NCBI RefSeq assembly: GCF_026262505.1
Contig: NC_067204.1
Location: 2,265,797-2,329,796 of the forward strand
Length of the DNA stretch: 64,000 nucleotides
Direction of reading: 5' to 3'
Origin: Trichomonas vaginalis G3
Lineage: Eukaryota > Parabasalia > Trichomonadida > Trichomonadidae
Of this stretch, positions 49,725 through 61,355 are shown piece by piece (the first letter of the stretch is position 1; every line of letters starts with the position of its first letter). The notes below the pieces were generated by a model, which had not been told where the DNA came from, ran no database searches, and was given only the letters and a program-made list of their open reading frames with translations. Made by a program: the position numbers and the translations under genes.

Positions 49725-50036
49725 TTCCATCCGACAGGAAAAATTTTTCCTTCCGACAGGAAAAAATTTTCATTCCGACAGGAAGAACTCTTCCATCCGA
49801 CAGGAAAAAATTTTCCTTCCGACAGGAAGAACTCTTCCATCCGACAGGAAAAAATTTTCCTTCCGACAGGAAAAATTTTTCCAGTTGTTCGTCCGTAAAC
49901 CATTCAAATTTTCGAAAATTGAGAACTTTTTGGTCGAACTTCAGAAAAAAATTTTCCATCCGACAGGAAAAAATTTTCCTTCCGACAGGAAGAACTCTTC
50001 CATCCGACAGGAAAAATTTTTCCTTCCGACAGGACA
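49725..50036. repeat. TTCC-gaca-GGAA mini-hairpin array
   Basis: Third instance of the cassette, with more regular units than the other two (CCTTCCGACAGGAAAAATTT, CATCCGACAGGAAAAAATTT), the AAATTTTCGAAAATTGAGAA core and the ending that opens a Pro-rich frame scrap at 50044. Confidence 0.85.
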
Positions 50037-50144
50037 CAAACGGATGACTGACGTTCCTCTTCCTGAATGCCTTCCAAAGCCAGAAGAACCGACAGCCCCA
50101 GCACCACAACAGACTTACTTACTAAGACTAAACACTTAGATTTT

Positions 50145-51020
50145 TCAAGCTTGACTTTTTACAATTTGAACTTTGTTCGCATAGATATGAATTCTGAAAG
50201 AAGTATGAGGGTCTTGTATGACTTTGTACTTCTCCCATAGTTCATGTCTGTCAAACTTACCTGCCATGGACTCTTTCATAAGTTCCATGAAATCGTCTTC
50301 GGACAATCCGGGGAAAAGTACAATGTCAGTAAGTATTCTCTTTACATCCTTACTTAAACTCTTTGCTGTCTGTACACATATTACGACTGAGATGTTAAAG
50401 TGTCTGAGCTTCTTAAGAATTCGACACATATCTTGTTCTCTATTCTTAAGCAAAGGATGAGAAGCAAAGTCATCTAAGATAAGAAGACACCTATGAGGGT
50501 ATTCTTCCAATCGTAAGATTGCAATTTCTTCGAAATGTATTCTATCTCTTTCTGTTTGTTTCTGAAGTGTTCTTCTCTAATATTCTCTGCATTTCCTCAT
50601 TTGGGTCTTTGAACTTAGAATTTATATACTCATTTATAGCATTATACTTCAAAACTCTTCTTTGGTACTTCTTTATCCAATCTAACAACTCAGTATCCTT
50701 TATACATACTAACTTAGACTTCTTTATAATATCTTGAACGAATTGACGGTTTTGGTCAAATTAACCAGAAGTACTACAAATAACAACTAACTCATAGAAT
50801 GGGTTTCTTCTCATCTAGTTCTTGTTGTTGTGCAGCCATTTTAAGATAAGTGAAAGTCTTACCCGACCCAGGTGGTGCAATTAGACCTGTTATAACCATT
50901 CTGAGCAAATAAGAACTTGTCATGTATAGGTTTTATCTGAGCATTTTCTAACTTCCTCTTGTTCTTGTTTAAAACATTCTCAAATTTTTTGTCAATGTCA
51001 GCAAACTTTTTTTCTAACAT
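50145..51020 (-). pseudogene. Packaging ATPase (FtsK/A32 type), broken
   Basis: Homologue of 18756-19631, with Walker B segment CLLILDDF recognisable. Broken. Confidence 0.8.
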
Positions 51021-51056
51021 ATTTTTAGAAAAATTAAAATTTTTATCTTTTAGAAA

Positions 51057-51507
51057 ATGTCTAGCGATTTCGCTATCTATATTCGAGACAAGCTTTTCGA
51101 CAGCAAAACATCTGTCGACCATAAAATCTTACATAGTGTAAACAAGAAAGGGAATTTGTTCTAAAGTTCTGTTTCTGGGAATATGACAAGAACCATAAAA
51201 CATTAAGCAGAGCAGTCTTAAAATTTGTCAATGACAGACTTGTTGACAGAGATGACGCCTCTTGGAGAGATGAAGTCCAACAAAACTTCTTAGAATGCAA
51301 AAGAAACACATGCGCTGTTCTTGAAGATGAAATAGAAAACAGAATAGAGAGCTATTAAAGGACAAAGAACTTTTACATAAATATAGTTGCGCCAAATTTG
51401 ACATAACTCCACCAGAAAAGAAGAAGAAAGAAAGAAAGAAAAAGAAAGTAGAAGAAGAGAAGAAAGAACCTGAACCAGTTCCAGAGAAAAAGAAATTTGA
51501 CATGTAA
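51057..51507 (+). pseudogene. Homologue of the 151-aa protein, broken
   Basis: Corresponds to 19668-20123, with the Lys/Glu-rich tail. Broken. Confidence 0.65.
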
Positions 51508-51523
51508 AAATAAAATTTTATTT

Positions 51524-51943
51524 TTAGAACATTTCTGGGTCAATGTCAATGTTCTCTTCCTCTTTAGGAGCAAACACTGGCTTAGACTCTAAAATCTTTT
51601 TACCCAATTTACCTTGAACTTCTACAACTTTAGACTCATAATATTCATAGTCGTCTGCTTTCTTTGGTTCATAAGGTATAACAAGTTTGTATGCTTTGCC
51701 TTCTTTAAGGTTTGAAAACCTTCTGTCAAAACTTTCTTTGACTGCTAACAAACCTTCTATGTCTAAGTCTTCAAATTTCGCACCATTTTTAGTCACAATA
51801 GCAAACTTAACTGGTTCGATGTTCCAAACTTTGCTGAATGAAGACTTTTCAAAATGGTAGAAGTAAACATTCAAATATGTGAATGGGTCTAGTTCTTCTT
51901 TAAGTCCTGACATGTACTTGTTTACTGAGATGAATTTTGCCAT
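51524..51943 (-). CDS. Candidate single-strand DNA-binding protein, 139 aa
   Basis: Homologue of 20140-20559, same length, same acidic tail EEENIDIDPEMF. Whole even though its neighbours are broken, which may reflect chance or a short target. Confidence 0.5.
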   Translation of the reverse strand: MAKFISVNKYMSGLKEELDPFTYLNVYFYHFEKSSFSKVWNIEPVKFAIVTKNGAKFEDLDIEGLLAVKESFDRRFSNLKEGKAYKLVIPYEPKKADDYEYYESKVVEVQGKLGKKILESKPVFAPKEEENIDIDPEMF

Positions 51944-51979
51944 CTTTTCTATCGGATAAAAAAATATTTTTTTTAAAAT

Positions 51980-53214
51980 TTACTCATAAAAATTTTTCTT
52001 TGTATATACACCATTCTGTACGTCTAAAAGACTTTTGACATTTGCCAAGAATGTTCGTTTCGACGCTGTCATATAACCATATTCTTGACAATATTGTTTA
52101 TACGAATCGTACAATGACCTTTCATCTAATGACACAAAGTCAGTTTCATCTATGAACAGTTCATATACACTCTTGTTTGCTTCTAACAATGTTTGTCTCT
52201 CTTCGGTATGTGGAATTTGTCTTGGATTGAACTTTGAAATATCTAATGTCATAAAATATGAGAACAAGTGGTTGTAAAAGTCAGATGTCAAAGTTTCTGC
52301 TAAGTCGTCAAAATATTCTGTATCTTGCATATGAGAATCTGACGTTCTGACAACTACATATCTTCTGTCAGAACTTTCTAACTTCATCGGAACAGCAATG
52401 TTTGAAACCATAATGAAGTTTGCAAATTTTCACAAACTCTTTGGTCTTTATATTTTCTTTCAACAACTCCAACTTTGTCTGTTATAAGACTCTTCAAAGC
52501 ATCTGAGTTTAAAACTTTTGTTGTATCTATACTTTTGAAGTTCATTGCAAACTATAAGTTTCATATTCTCTATTGAGAGTTAAACTTGCCACAGATGTTT
52601 TCTAAGTTTGTCATATTCGGGATTCGAATAGCCTCTAACAGTTTGCACAAAATATCTGTAAAGAATGTGTTCTTACCAGTTCCTTGTTTTCCAATTATAA
52701 TGAGAGCAGTTTCATTTTTAGCACTTGGATGTTGTAAGATGTTTTGCAAACCAACATAAGATATACTCATAAACCTTTTCGTTTCCATTGCATATAATTT
52801 CTTTGACATGGTCTAACCAAGCTTCTATAATATTTTCTTTCCATTCTACTTGTTCGTATTTATATCCAGTGAAGATAGAATAGAAGTTTGGAGAAGGTGT
52901 ATAGAACTTTATACCTCGAACTGAAAAATCTTCTAACTTTGACAATAAGATATCCCAAGCATCTAACATCTTCATGCCAACTTGTACGACTTTTATTTTC
53001 TTAAGTTTCTGTCTACATTCTTGTTCTGAAACTATTGTTGCTTTGGTTTGTTAAAGACTACATCCCATTCTTTCATAACATAACATTCTGGGGCAGAGTC
53101 GACATAAATGACTAAACGTTTCAAATTCTCGACTGCTTTGTTATAGTCTCGAAATGGACACATATTTCTGAATGCTTGGAAGTCATAAAAATCTGAAACA
53201 TCTATTCTGTACAT
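51980..53214 (-). pseudogene. D5-like superfamily 3 helicase, broken
   Basis: Same motifs as at 20965 (IGKQGTGKNTF; C-terminal winged-helix-like region). The N-terminal end MYRIDVSDFYDFQAFRNMCP is readable. Broken. Confidence 0.85.
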
Positions 53215-53243
53215 TTTTATAAAAATAAAAAAAAATATTTTTT

Positions 53244-54032
53244 TTATTCTTGACTTTGTTGTTGCATTTGTTGTTCTTGAGCTATTTGTTGTTGAAGTTG
53301 TTCTTGTAATACAATACTTTCACCAGTTGCATCTTCCAATTCGAAACTTTCTGCCGTCATTGACAAATACATAGGACATAAAAGTTTTACAGGAACAAAG
53401 TTTGCGTCAACTAATGTCAACGTTATACTTGCCAAAGTGTTTGAGTTCACTAAGGTTGAAAATTCTGCATTCGAATGAACAATAGGCAAACCAGCAGAGA
53501 AAGTATTGTTTATACGCATAAGTATCTTTTGGTCATAATAGTTTCTGTCGACATTCGAATAACACTTTGAACCTAAGTTTGAAACAATATATAAGATTGG
53601 TGTGCTTAATGTCAATGGAATAGACATTCCTTGTATGACACCTTTTCCTGTTATAGGAAACTGTTGGTAGTAAAAACCAGAAATAAGTTTTGTATTATAG
53701 CTCATATCGTTTATAGTAAACTCAGTCGGACATCCAAACATAATGAAACCTGCTCTAGTTGCAGCACATGTTACACCCGTACTTAAAGTATTAAATAAGT
53801 CAACAAAACCTGTTGGTGGTATATCTGAGTAAGTATCTTCAAAGGAGTATTTTTTACCATTCACAACAATAAAGTCTTCTGGTGTCAAAAGAGCAAAACA
53901 GGCTTTAGTCGTCATTGTGTTTAAGGTTAGTTTACAATACCGTCCTTGAGGACTTTGTAAGTTTGTTGTTATAGAATTATATGACTCAGGGTTTTTAGTC
54001 GTAATAGTATAAACCATTATATCTTCTGCCAT
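53244..54032 (-). CDS. Penton-like minor capsid protein, 262 aa
   Basis: Open frame, beta-rich (YTITTKNPESYNSITTNLQS, GFIMFGCPTEFTINDMSYN, TPILYIVSNLGSKCYSNVD) with a Gln-rich tail. Size and location next to the major capsid region fit the single-jelly-roll minor capsid protein of Polintons; the fold is inferred. Confidence 0.65.
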   Translation of the reverse strand: MAEDIMVYTITTKNPESYNSITTNLQSPQGRYCKLTLNTMTTKACFALLTPEDFIVVNGKKYSFEDTYSDIPPTGFVDLFNTLSTGVTCAATRAGFIMFGCPTEFTINDMSYNTKLISGFYYQQFPITGKGVIQGMSIPLTLSTPILYIVSNLGSKCYSNVDRNYYDQKILMRINNTFSAGLPIVHSNAEFSTLVNSNTLASITLTLVDANFVPVKLLCPMYLSMTAESFELEDATGESIVLQEQLQQQIAQEQQMQQQSQE

Positions 54033-54041
54033 TTATATATA

Positions 54042-54272
54042 TTAAAAGTTTTTCTGAAAGTGGAGAAGAACTTCATCTAAACTTTCACATGGCGTTTCTT
54101 GAAGTTCTCTGTCTAAGAAGTTCAAATATTTTGTAAAGACATAGAACTTTCCTTTGTCTACACGAACAAACAAAACAGGGTCTTTCATATCGTTCAAAAG
54201 TGTGTAAAGTCCTTTACATGAAATAAAGTCTATATTATTTTTCTTCAAACATCTTTCAAGAAGTTTTGACAT
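54042..54272 (-). CDS. Small protein present only in copy 2, 76 aa
   Basis: MSKLLERCLKKNNIDFISCK and a C-terminal acidic region. In copy 1 the minor capsid gene and the 91-aa gene are adjacent with only 4 bases between them, so this gene was gained or lost. No family recognised. Confidence 0.55.
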   Translation of the reverse strand: MSKLLERCLKKNNIDFISCKGLYTLLNDMKDPVLFVRVDKGKFYVFTKYLNFLDRELQETPCESLDEVLLHFQKNF

Positions 54273-54278
54273 TTTTAC

Positions 54279-54555
54279 TTAGCAAATAAATTTTAATGAA
54301 AATGTTGTGGTCGTCAAATATTTTTATGACGTCTGGGAAACTATACTTTAAGTTCAACGTTTCACCTCCTTTCATAACGTATATCTTGTCAATGACATTA
54401 TATGAAACACCACAGCAACTAATGTCGGGTTCTATTTCTTTGATGTTTATATCGTCTGCCTCTGTCAAAAGTTTCAATAGTTCTTTCAAAGACTTCATGA
54501 GGTGCAATGACATATGAGTTCACTTTTACAGGTTGTGTTCGACCAAGTTTAACAT
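54279..54555 (-). pseudogene. Homologue of the 91-aa protein, broken
   Basis: Corresponds to 23032-23307 (SCCGVSYNVIDKIYVM segment kept). Broken. Confidence 0.6.
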
Positions 54556-54559
54556 TATA

Positions 54560-54859
54560 CTAAAGCTTGACAAATCTTCTCCTGAGTTTGAAGTTTGTCT
54601 TTCAGTTGTTGGTAGTCGTTTCGAATATCTGCAACAGAACTTAAGTCTCTGCTAACTTCAGGATATGTTGGTTGTCTTTTACAGAACAATTGTTATACCA
54701 TCTTCGTCTTCGTATGGTTTCCCCACTTCAACATCTCTGTCTTTGACATTGACAATAACACTTTGACTGTTTGTTTGAGTTGGTGAATTTAACTTCACAT
54801 CTGCCACCGCCATTAAACCTTTTGAAACACTTACGCTTCTATTTTTTCGGAAATGACAT
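54560..54859 (-). pseudogene. Homologue of the 99-aa protein, broken
   Basis: Corresponds to 23313-23612, behind the same TTTTATTCTAAGTAAA motif. Broken. Confidence 0.6.
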
Positions 54860-54877
54860 TTTACTTAGAATAAAAAG

Positions 54878-55248
54878 ATGGACGTATTCGGATATCTCTT
54901 CGAATTGAAGCAGAACAAAGTTTATACTCACAAACAATACAAATACATTGACAGAATAGTTCTTTATACAAACAATGGTAAATGTTATAGAATAGCAGTC
55001 TTTGCTGAACCAAAATATTTCCATAAAGCAAAGAAAGTTGGTTATAACTGAAATGGTGAAAGTTCTTGAAGCAGACAAAAAATATAACTTCAAAACTTAC
55101 AGATATTTCTAAAGGTAAGTTTATCTTACAATATTATGTCAAAACTGGCGTACTGTCAATATTTGACGGAGAGAAGTCAGTTCAAGAACAACTTACTGAC
55201 CTGCTGCCAAAATCTGCTCGATTGGAAGCTGTCGTTATGCCAATCTGA
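54878..55248 (+). pseudogene. Homologue of the small gene at 23631, broken
   Basis: MDVFGYLFELKQNKVYTHKQ start. The 3' end overlaps the end of the capsid gene on the opposite strand by 67 bases, the same arrangement as copy 1. Broken. Confidence 0.5.
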
Positions 55249-56799
55249 GGAGCCCCAGCAGGTTTCATCGAACGAATCTTCAAAAGAGCATCTTCCGTGA
55301 AAAGTGCTATTGGTTTTGTAAACTTCTTTGCTCTCAGTTCATCTGGACCGTCTCTGTCACCAGTATATTGTATTTGTACAGTACCAACAGTTGAAATACC
55401 ACCCATAAAGTCTTCTGAGTCAGCAAATGGAATGCCAAGCCAAAAGTTTGAACGTCTCCATTTGTATATTGAGTTTTTTTGACCTCCTGTATGAGTCCAT
55501 ACTTTCACATATGGCATAATAGAACTTTGCATTTTCAGGGTTAATGGTTGTTGTGAAGTTGTTGTTAAATTCATAGCATCTAATGTCAAGTTGTATGACC
55601 TCATATCCTCAACTGTAGAATATTCTTCTCTTGGATAATATTTTGCCATCTATGTTTATATGATATTTAATACCGGGGTTAGAAACAAGAATAGTCATTT
55701 ATAGTTCGTCTGAACAGTACAAACATAGTATCTGCATGTTTCATTGCAGTTGTTAAAGCAATATCTGTTCTTGCACCTGGGTCAGCACTTTTGGTTTCCA
55801 ACTTCACCTGCAAAGTCTTGACAGATATTTGGTGTATAGGGAACATAAGTGGAACTGCAATTATATTTGGCAGCTAAAGCATTTGAAATATCTGGGTCCA
55901 ACATATAGACTGCAAGTCTGCTTTCTATTCTCTTGCATTCAAACTTTTCGCATGAACTTAACTGGGTCCCAAGCAGTTCCAGCAGCATTGAAATAATAGT
56001 TTACTTCATTGTTGAAGTTTGAGAAACCAAAGTCTAAGTCAACTTTGTTTTTGCAAAAGTCGGCGAATGACATTTTATTTGTTCCCACTACTTCTGTAAG
56101 AGTGAATGGGTCTTGTGTTGGTGCAATGACTAAGTTATTTTTGCTTGGAGTAAGTTCGATAGAAATTTTTCCTGCCCAGTTTGGCAAGTATCTTAAAAAC
56201 CTGAAGATGAGGAAAGATGACAAAGGAACTCTAAGTTTCAGTTTTACTTTGGTTACTGCTGCTGCAGTTTGTCCAGAAAGGTCAACATAAACTCCTGGAA
56301 CGTTAGGGTCAAGTCTTCTTATTTTCTCAATATTTGCATACTGGTCTGTTTGTTCTCTAGCTTGTGGTTGTACTGAGTTTCTCAAAGCGAACCATTCATA
56401 GTTTGCCCATGTTACTGTTTGAACTAAGTCAGAGTTAGAATATATCTTATATCCCATGAAAACTTCTGGAGCATATTGGTATCCGACATAGAAAATTCCA
56501 TTGCAACCTTTCTTGTCAGACAACTTGGCAGAAGGTTTTATTTCAATGTCTTGTTCCACGTATAAGAATGAGTTGTCAATAGAAATAATATGAAACCTGT
56601 CGCAAGCAATATCTACTGTTGTTGAAGAACCTTCTCCAAACTCACCTACGTTTCCATAAGAAACAGCAGTTGTATATTCGTAAGTTCCAGGAACTATTTC
56701 TGACCTTCTAATGGCATTGTCGCATTCGTTATACCATTCGGAAACATTTCCGTTCATGGCATCCAAAACTGTTGGCGTTATATTCTGAGCGGCGTACAT
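55182..56799 (-). pseudogene. Major capsid protein (double-jelly-roll type), broken
   Basis: The N-terminus MYAAQNITPTVLDAMNGNVS and the beta-rich body match the region at 23933-25548. Broken. Confidence 0.7.
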
Positions 56800-56831
56800 T
56801 TCATATGGGTAAAAATATAGAATAGTTGGAT

Positions 56832-59800
56832 TTATGTGTCATAATAGAACCCACTCGGACCAAGCTTTACTTTCTTCCTGACTGAGTTTTTAACTCTTCT
56901 TTTTCCTTCATTGCCACTACTTTCACTAGATGAAGTTACTTCTTCACTACTTTCACTTTGTTCTACTCTTCTCTTCTTCTTTGGTGTCGCTTTTGGTAAC
57001 TTGCCCTCTGCTTCAAGTTGTTGCATCTTTGCCTCATGTTCACCTAGTATGTTGTAAATTTCCCATGTCCTTTTTGCCTTTGGGCTCTGGTCGCCCATCT
57101 CAGGTAACCTATATCCTAGAAAGATTTTGTCATAGTTTGTATTTGAGTCTTCGCGTATTGTTTGCATGACTCTTTCCTGAGTTTCCGGTTCAAGCTCTTC
57201 AAATATAGCTTGTCCATATGGAATAAGCTCGTTTCCAAATATATGTTTTTGTAGCCATTCTGGTTTTCTTTCCATGTTACCAATAATATCTTTTGTGAAT
57301 GGGAAAGCTTTTACCCAACGTTTCAGGCTTGCGTCATTTATTTCTGTAGTTGGTTTTATTTTGTCAAGGAACATGTTTTTCAATACTAACATTTCATTTG
57401 GTACTGTCCATTTGAGTTTTCTTAAATATTCATCCCTTCTCAGTTCATTGTCTGCAAAGTAAGTTTTTATGACATTTTGTAAACTTTCGTTTGCAAGGTC
57501 ATGTACAATAGGTTCTCTTCCTTCTATCTCCCTAACTTTCTTTCTAAACTCTTCACCAAATATACCATCTCTATGGTTCTGTGTAGTTCTTTGAGATAAA
57601 TGTTCTAGAACGTCAGGTGTTATATTTCCATCAGCCATGTTCATTTCATACTGGTCCAAAATATCTGCATGTTTCATATCTTTCAATGGCATTAAAGCCG
57701 CGCTGAAAATACCAGCTATATCTGGTTCACCATTCACTTCCATTGCGTCTACAACTTCTTGGAATTGTGGTTGTAAGTTTATGAACCACCTATCCGGATT
57801 AGCTTTATGACCCCATCTCATTGTAGTTCCATAGTCTGCAGAAACAAAAGTAGGTTTGTTTCCATATTGGTTAGGTTCTGAATGAACTTTAAACAATGTT
57901 TCATTTCTATATGTTTTGTTGAAATTTAACCTTTTATTTTCACCGAGTTCAGCCAAAGATTGAACGTTATATGGTCGTAAGTAAAAAGGATTGTTGTATT
58001 TGCGTACATTTTCTTTCAGTACTTCCATTCTATGCTGAATATTTTCATCTGATGTTGGAGTCTTTTGTATGTCGGCGAACATTTTTCGATATTCTTCTAC
58101 TATGTCAGCTGAATTTTTCTTAGACTCTTGGAAAGATTCCATATTCTCCGCATACTCTTGTTGAGGGTCAAGATTTTTCGGCTGTTCCAAATCTTCATCT
58201 AGTTCTGTGAAGTTAGTTTCCAAAGGAGGGACTTGTTTGTTTCCTTCAGGCTCTTCTAGCTGTTGTTGCTGAACTATTTCTTCCATGTCTGGTTGTATCT
58301 GAACTTCTTCCTGTGGAGTTTCTTGTACCTCATCTGCTGGCATTTCATATATTCCGAGACCGTTTTTAACAAGTTCCCTATTTAAGCCATCCGCATTCAT
58401 AACCCTTTCTTCTTTCGTTCCGTCTCTATTTTTTACGCGTTTCATGAAGATAGTTGAATTATCATTTATCTCTGACACCAAATATCTCGGAGTAAATTCA
58501 GTCATGTCATTTGGATGATATGCTATTAAATCATATCCCTTAGCGAGCTTGTATTTTCCAGGTTTGAAATTATATCCCATTTGGTGCTGAACCATAAAGC
58601 TAAATAGGTTCGGGTCAGTATTTCCTTCCTTGAACTTTCTAATAGCTTCTTTATATCTGTCACTAAAGTCAAGAGTATCTGGGTAACCATAGTCTTCCTT
58701 AAGCATTTTTAAGAATTCTTGGTTTCCTTGTTCTCTACTTCTTTTATGTCCTTGCTCTGTTTGTGTGTGCAGTGTTTTGAACTGTTGGTTGTGGTGCAGT
58801 GTTTTGAACTGTTGGTTGTGGTGCAGTGTTTTGAACTGTTGGTTGTGGTGCTGGATTTTGAACTGTTGGTTGTGGTGCAGTGTTTTGAACTGTTGGTTGT
58901 TGTGTTGGTTGTTGTGTTGGTTTTGGTGCATGCCTGTGTCTGTGTCCATGTGACGATGTAAATGTTTTAGGTAGTCCTGGTGCAGGTGCTTCTCTTGGAG
59001 GGTTTGGTGGTATATAAGTTCCACCAGCTGGCACATATGTTCCATCTGCAGCATAATGTCCTACCTGACTTTTCGTTTTTAAGAAAGCATTTACTAGGTC
59101 TGTTTTGGTCTGTTGTAACTCTTTTTCTTGACTTTCCACAACAGTTGCTCTAACGGCGTCATAGGCACTTTGAACTGCCTGTCTCGTTGCTGCATCTGTT
59201 ATTTTCGTCATATTTTGTGCTACTTCTCTTAACTCGTTGTCGAAACCTTCAGACTTCAGTTTCTTTCCAGATGAGAAGTCGTTCACTAGTTTCACCTTAC
59301 TATGAAGAGCTTCGAAGGCGTTCTTAAAGTCAGCATTCATTAAAGCTTCATTTGAACTGTCTTCATCCGCTTGTATTTTTGTCCTTATTGACCCTATAAG
59401 TTGGGCTGCTTTGGCGTTGGCTTGGGCATCTAACCAGTCATTATTAGCTTTTATATATTCTGCGCTTTTCATTGCCTTTTGCATGGCTGCGTCGTTATTT
59501 TACTTTCTTGTGCTAAGTTTTCATACTGTACGGTTTGGTTTTGCAACTGTAAAAGTTTTTCTGCCTTTACATTTGCTTCAACTTCTTTTTTATACTCATC
59601 GCTATCCATATATGTCTTCAGGGCTTTTTGTTTTATCTCTTCATCTTTCAGTACTTTATATTGAGTAGTATGGTTTTTCAAATTTATAACATCTTGTTCC
59701 ATTTTTGCTACTTCTGCTGCTTTTTCTGACACTTTTTTCGCATATTCCTCTGTACTTAGTTCTTTCAGTTGTTCTTCTTTCTTCTTTTTCTCTACGTTTA

Positions 59801-60185
59801 ACTCATTGAGTTTCTTTGTGTGTCTGTCATATTCTAGTTTCTTTTCGTTTTCACTTATTTGTTTCTGTATGTCTATGTTTGACTTTTTGACATCTGTTAT
59901 TTGATTTTTGAGTGAACTCAAATTCATTTGACTTTGAGGGTTATAAGCTGTTCCGTCTGCAGCTCCACCATAGCCTGCCATTTTCGCTAAAAGTGCCGCT
60001 CTTAAACCTCCACTCTGTGCACCAATAACTCGGTTTAAAAGCATAGGGTTGCTTGACATTTGTTGCAACATAGTGGGGTCATTCATAATTTGTTGTTGCA
60101 ACTGTTGTTGTGGTGTCAGTTTTACTATGGGATGTTTCAATGCTCCCTTCCTCTTACGTATATTCTTACGTAGCTTACGTGGCAT
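56832..60185 (-). pseudogene. Homologue of the 1074-aa structural-type protein, broken
   Basis: Same plan as 25581-28805: basic start MPRKLRKNIRKRKG, coiled coils, Pro/Gln hinge, C-terminal domain, and TPKKKRRV nuclear localisation signal. The hinge has expanded into a tandem repeat. Broken. Confidence 0.75.
58765..58912 (-). repeat. Coding tandem repeat in the Pro/Gln hinge
   Basis: Five to six units of about 30 bp encoding QPTVQNTAPQ-type repeats. The region in copy 1 has a single such unit next to PPPQPAQQ, so the array grew after the copies separated. Confidence 0.8.
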
Positions 60186-60531
60186 TTTAAGTGAAGTAAA
60201 AAACGGTTTTTGACAGATGTTTATATGGCACTTTTTGTTCAGCACAAAAAACTACTCGGTCAACGTGTTGTCAGTTTTGTAAAATAACCGTCCTATCTCA
60301 TTCTATAAGGGGGAAAGGCTTCTCAAAGTATACTTCCTTGGAACGCCTGTAACTTTTCCTGTAGCGATGATAGACCCTTACTTGTCCGGACAAAGTTATA
60401 CTATTTTGAGTGCTCTACAAAAAAGTCAACGGCTGGTCGGCTGGGGTTCGGTCCTCCTCTTGGGTCTTGGGCAAAATTTCTTAGGGGCTAGAAGGGGCGC
60501 AGCCCCTGGAAGCCCCACTACCTTTTTTTTT
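60186..60531. repeat. Right end of copy 2 (type A terminus)
   Basis: No gene. From 60424 it matches, inverted, the left end of copy 1 (AAAGTCAACGGCTGGTCGGC onward). The terminal repeat holds a hairpin with a different stem, GGGGC-GCA-GCCCC (60494-60506), then GGAAGCCCCACTACC and T9. Confidence 0.9.
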
Positions 60532-60984
60532 ATGTCAAAAAATGAGATTACATCGCTTTCAACAAATCTATTAGATAATATACAATACGCAATTTGCTGT
60601 GTTAATGTTCTGATCAGAAAATGTAATTGGCAAATTTCATCTCAAATGAATATCACTGCAGAAATCATTATAGCTTCCAAAATTAATACTCGGTGCTTAT
60701 TTGTGAATTTTCCAGATTGTAAAAGTCCATATGTTGTATTACTATTCGTGTTCAGCGTTTTATTACTACTCCCATATGCATTCTTTGGAATTAGGATAAT
60801 TAGACGTAATAAATTATCACATTTAGTGGCGAATGATCACAGTATAACATTTTGTCTCATTACAATTTATGCAAATTCAGTGATTTTAATTTTAAATTTA
60901 ACAAATGAATTGAAAAGAATGACTTTTTCTGTTCTTTCAATCATTCAATTTGAATTTTGCAATATTGGATTTCTCATTAAATAG
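60532..60984 (+). pseudogene. Possible host membrane-protein remnant
   Basis: A frame open for about 150 codons directly against the edge of copy 2, with two hydrophobic segments (YVVLLFVFSVLLLLPYAFFG; SITFCLITIYANSVILILNL). In DNA this AT-rich such length is unusual by chance. It might be the 3' part of a host gene cut by the insertion, but no matching 5' part was seen at the other edge. Confidence 0.3.
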
Positions 60985-61355
60985 CTATTAAAAACAACAA
61001 GCAATTTAACTTACATTCAAATTTATTTGTGTTATATTCAATCTTCTCAAAACTTATAATTTTCGGCTATAGCATGATTATATGCTATATAATATAATAA
61101 ACCTATAATAGTATCATTCTTTCAATTATTTGAAGAGAAAACCGAAAAAATCTATTTTCGGTCTATAACAATGTAGTTAGTATACTTATCTCGTGTACTG
61201 TGGCACTGCGTTCCACCTTACCCATTATATGTGAATTTGACACTTTACAAAACCGTTAACGTAAATTTTACAACACAAACACAAACACCAACTTAACCTT
61301 AAATATTTATAAAGCCGCCAACCACTTCACCTTACTACTGTAAAAATAAACGTTC
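60985..61355. other. AT-rich spacer with a small hairpin
   Basis: Nothing coding. A hairpin ACCGAAAA/TTTTCGGT lies near 61140-61167. The boundary between host DNA and the third element probably falls here, but no terminal repeat was recognised. Confidence 0.4.

Larger units (their letters stand above)
35240..60531. mobile_element. Maverick/Polinton element, copy 2
   Basis: A 25.3-kb element with A9-GGTAGTGGGGCTTCC at the left and the mirror image with T9 at the right. It has the same gene order as copy 1 but more damage: roughly a dozen or more disrupted genes, with the polymerase reduced to a remnant. It carries a 1.6-kb DNA transposon inserted after integration or in an ancestor. Its accessory island differs from that of copy 1 (44414-46400). 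Many blocks are nearly identical to copy 1, so it is young. No convincing target duplication was found. Confidence 0.95.

Noticed and set aside
60367-60531. Plus-strand frame crossing the right end of copy 2
   Set aside because: It reads through terminal-repeat DNA; only the part beyond 60531 could belong to a gene.
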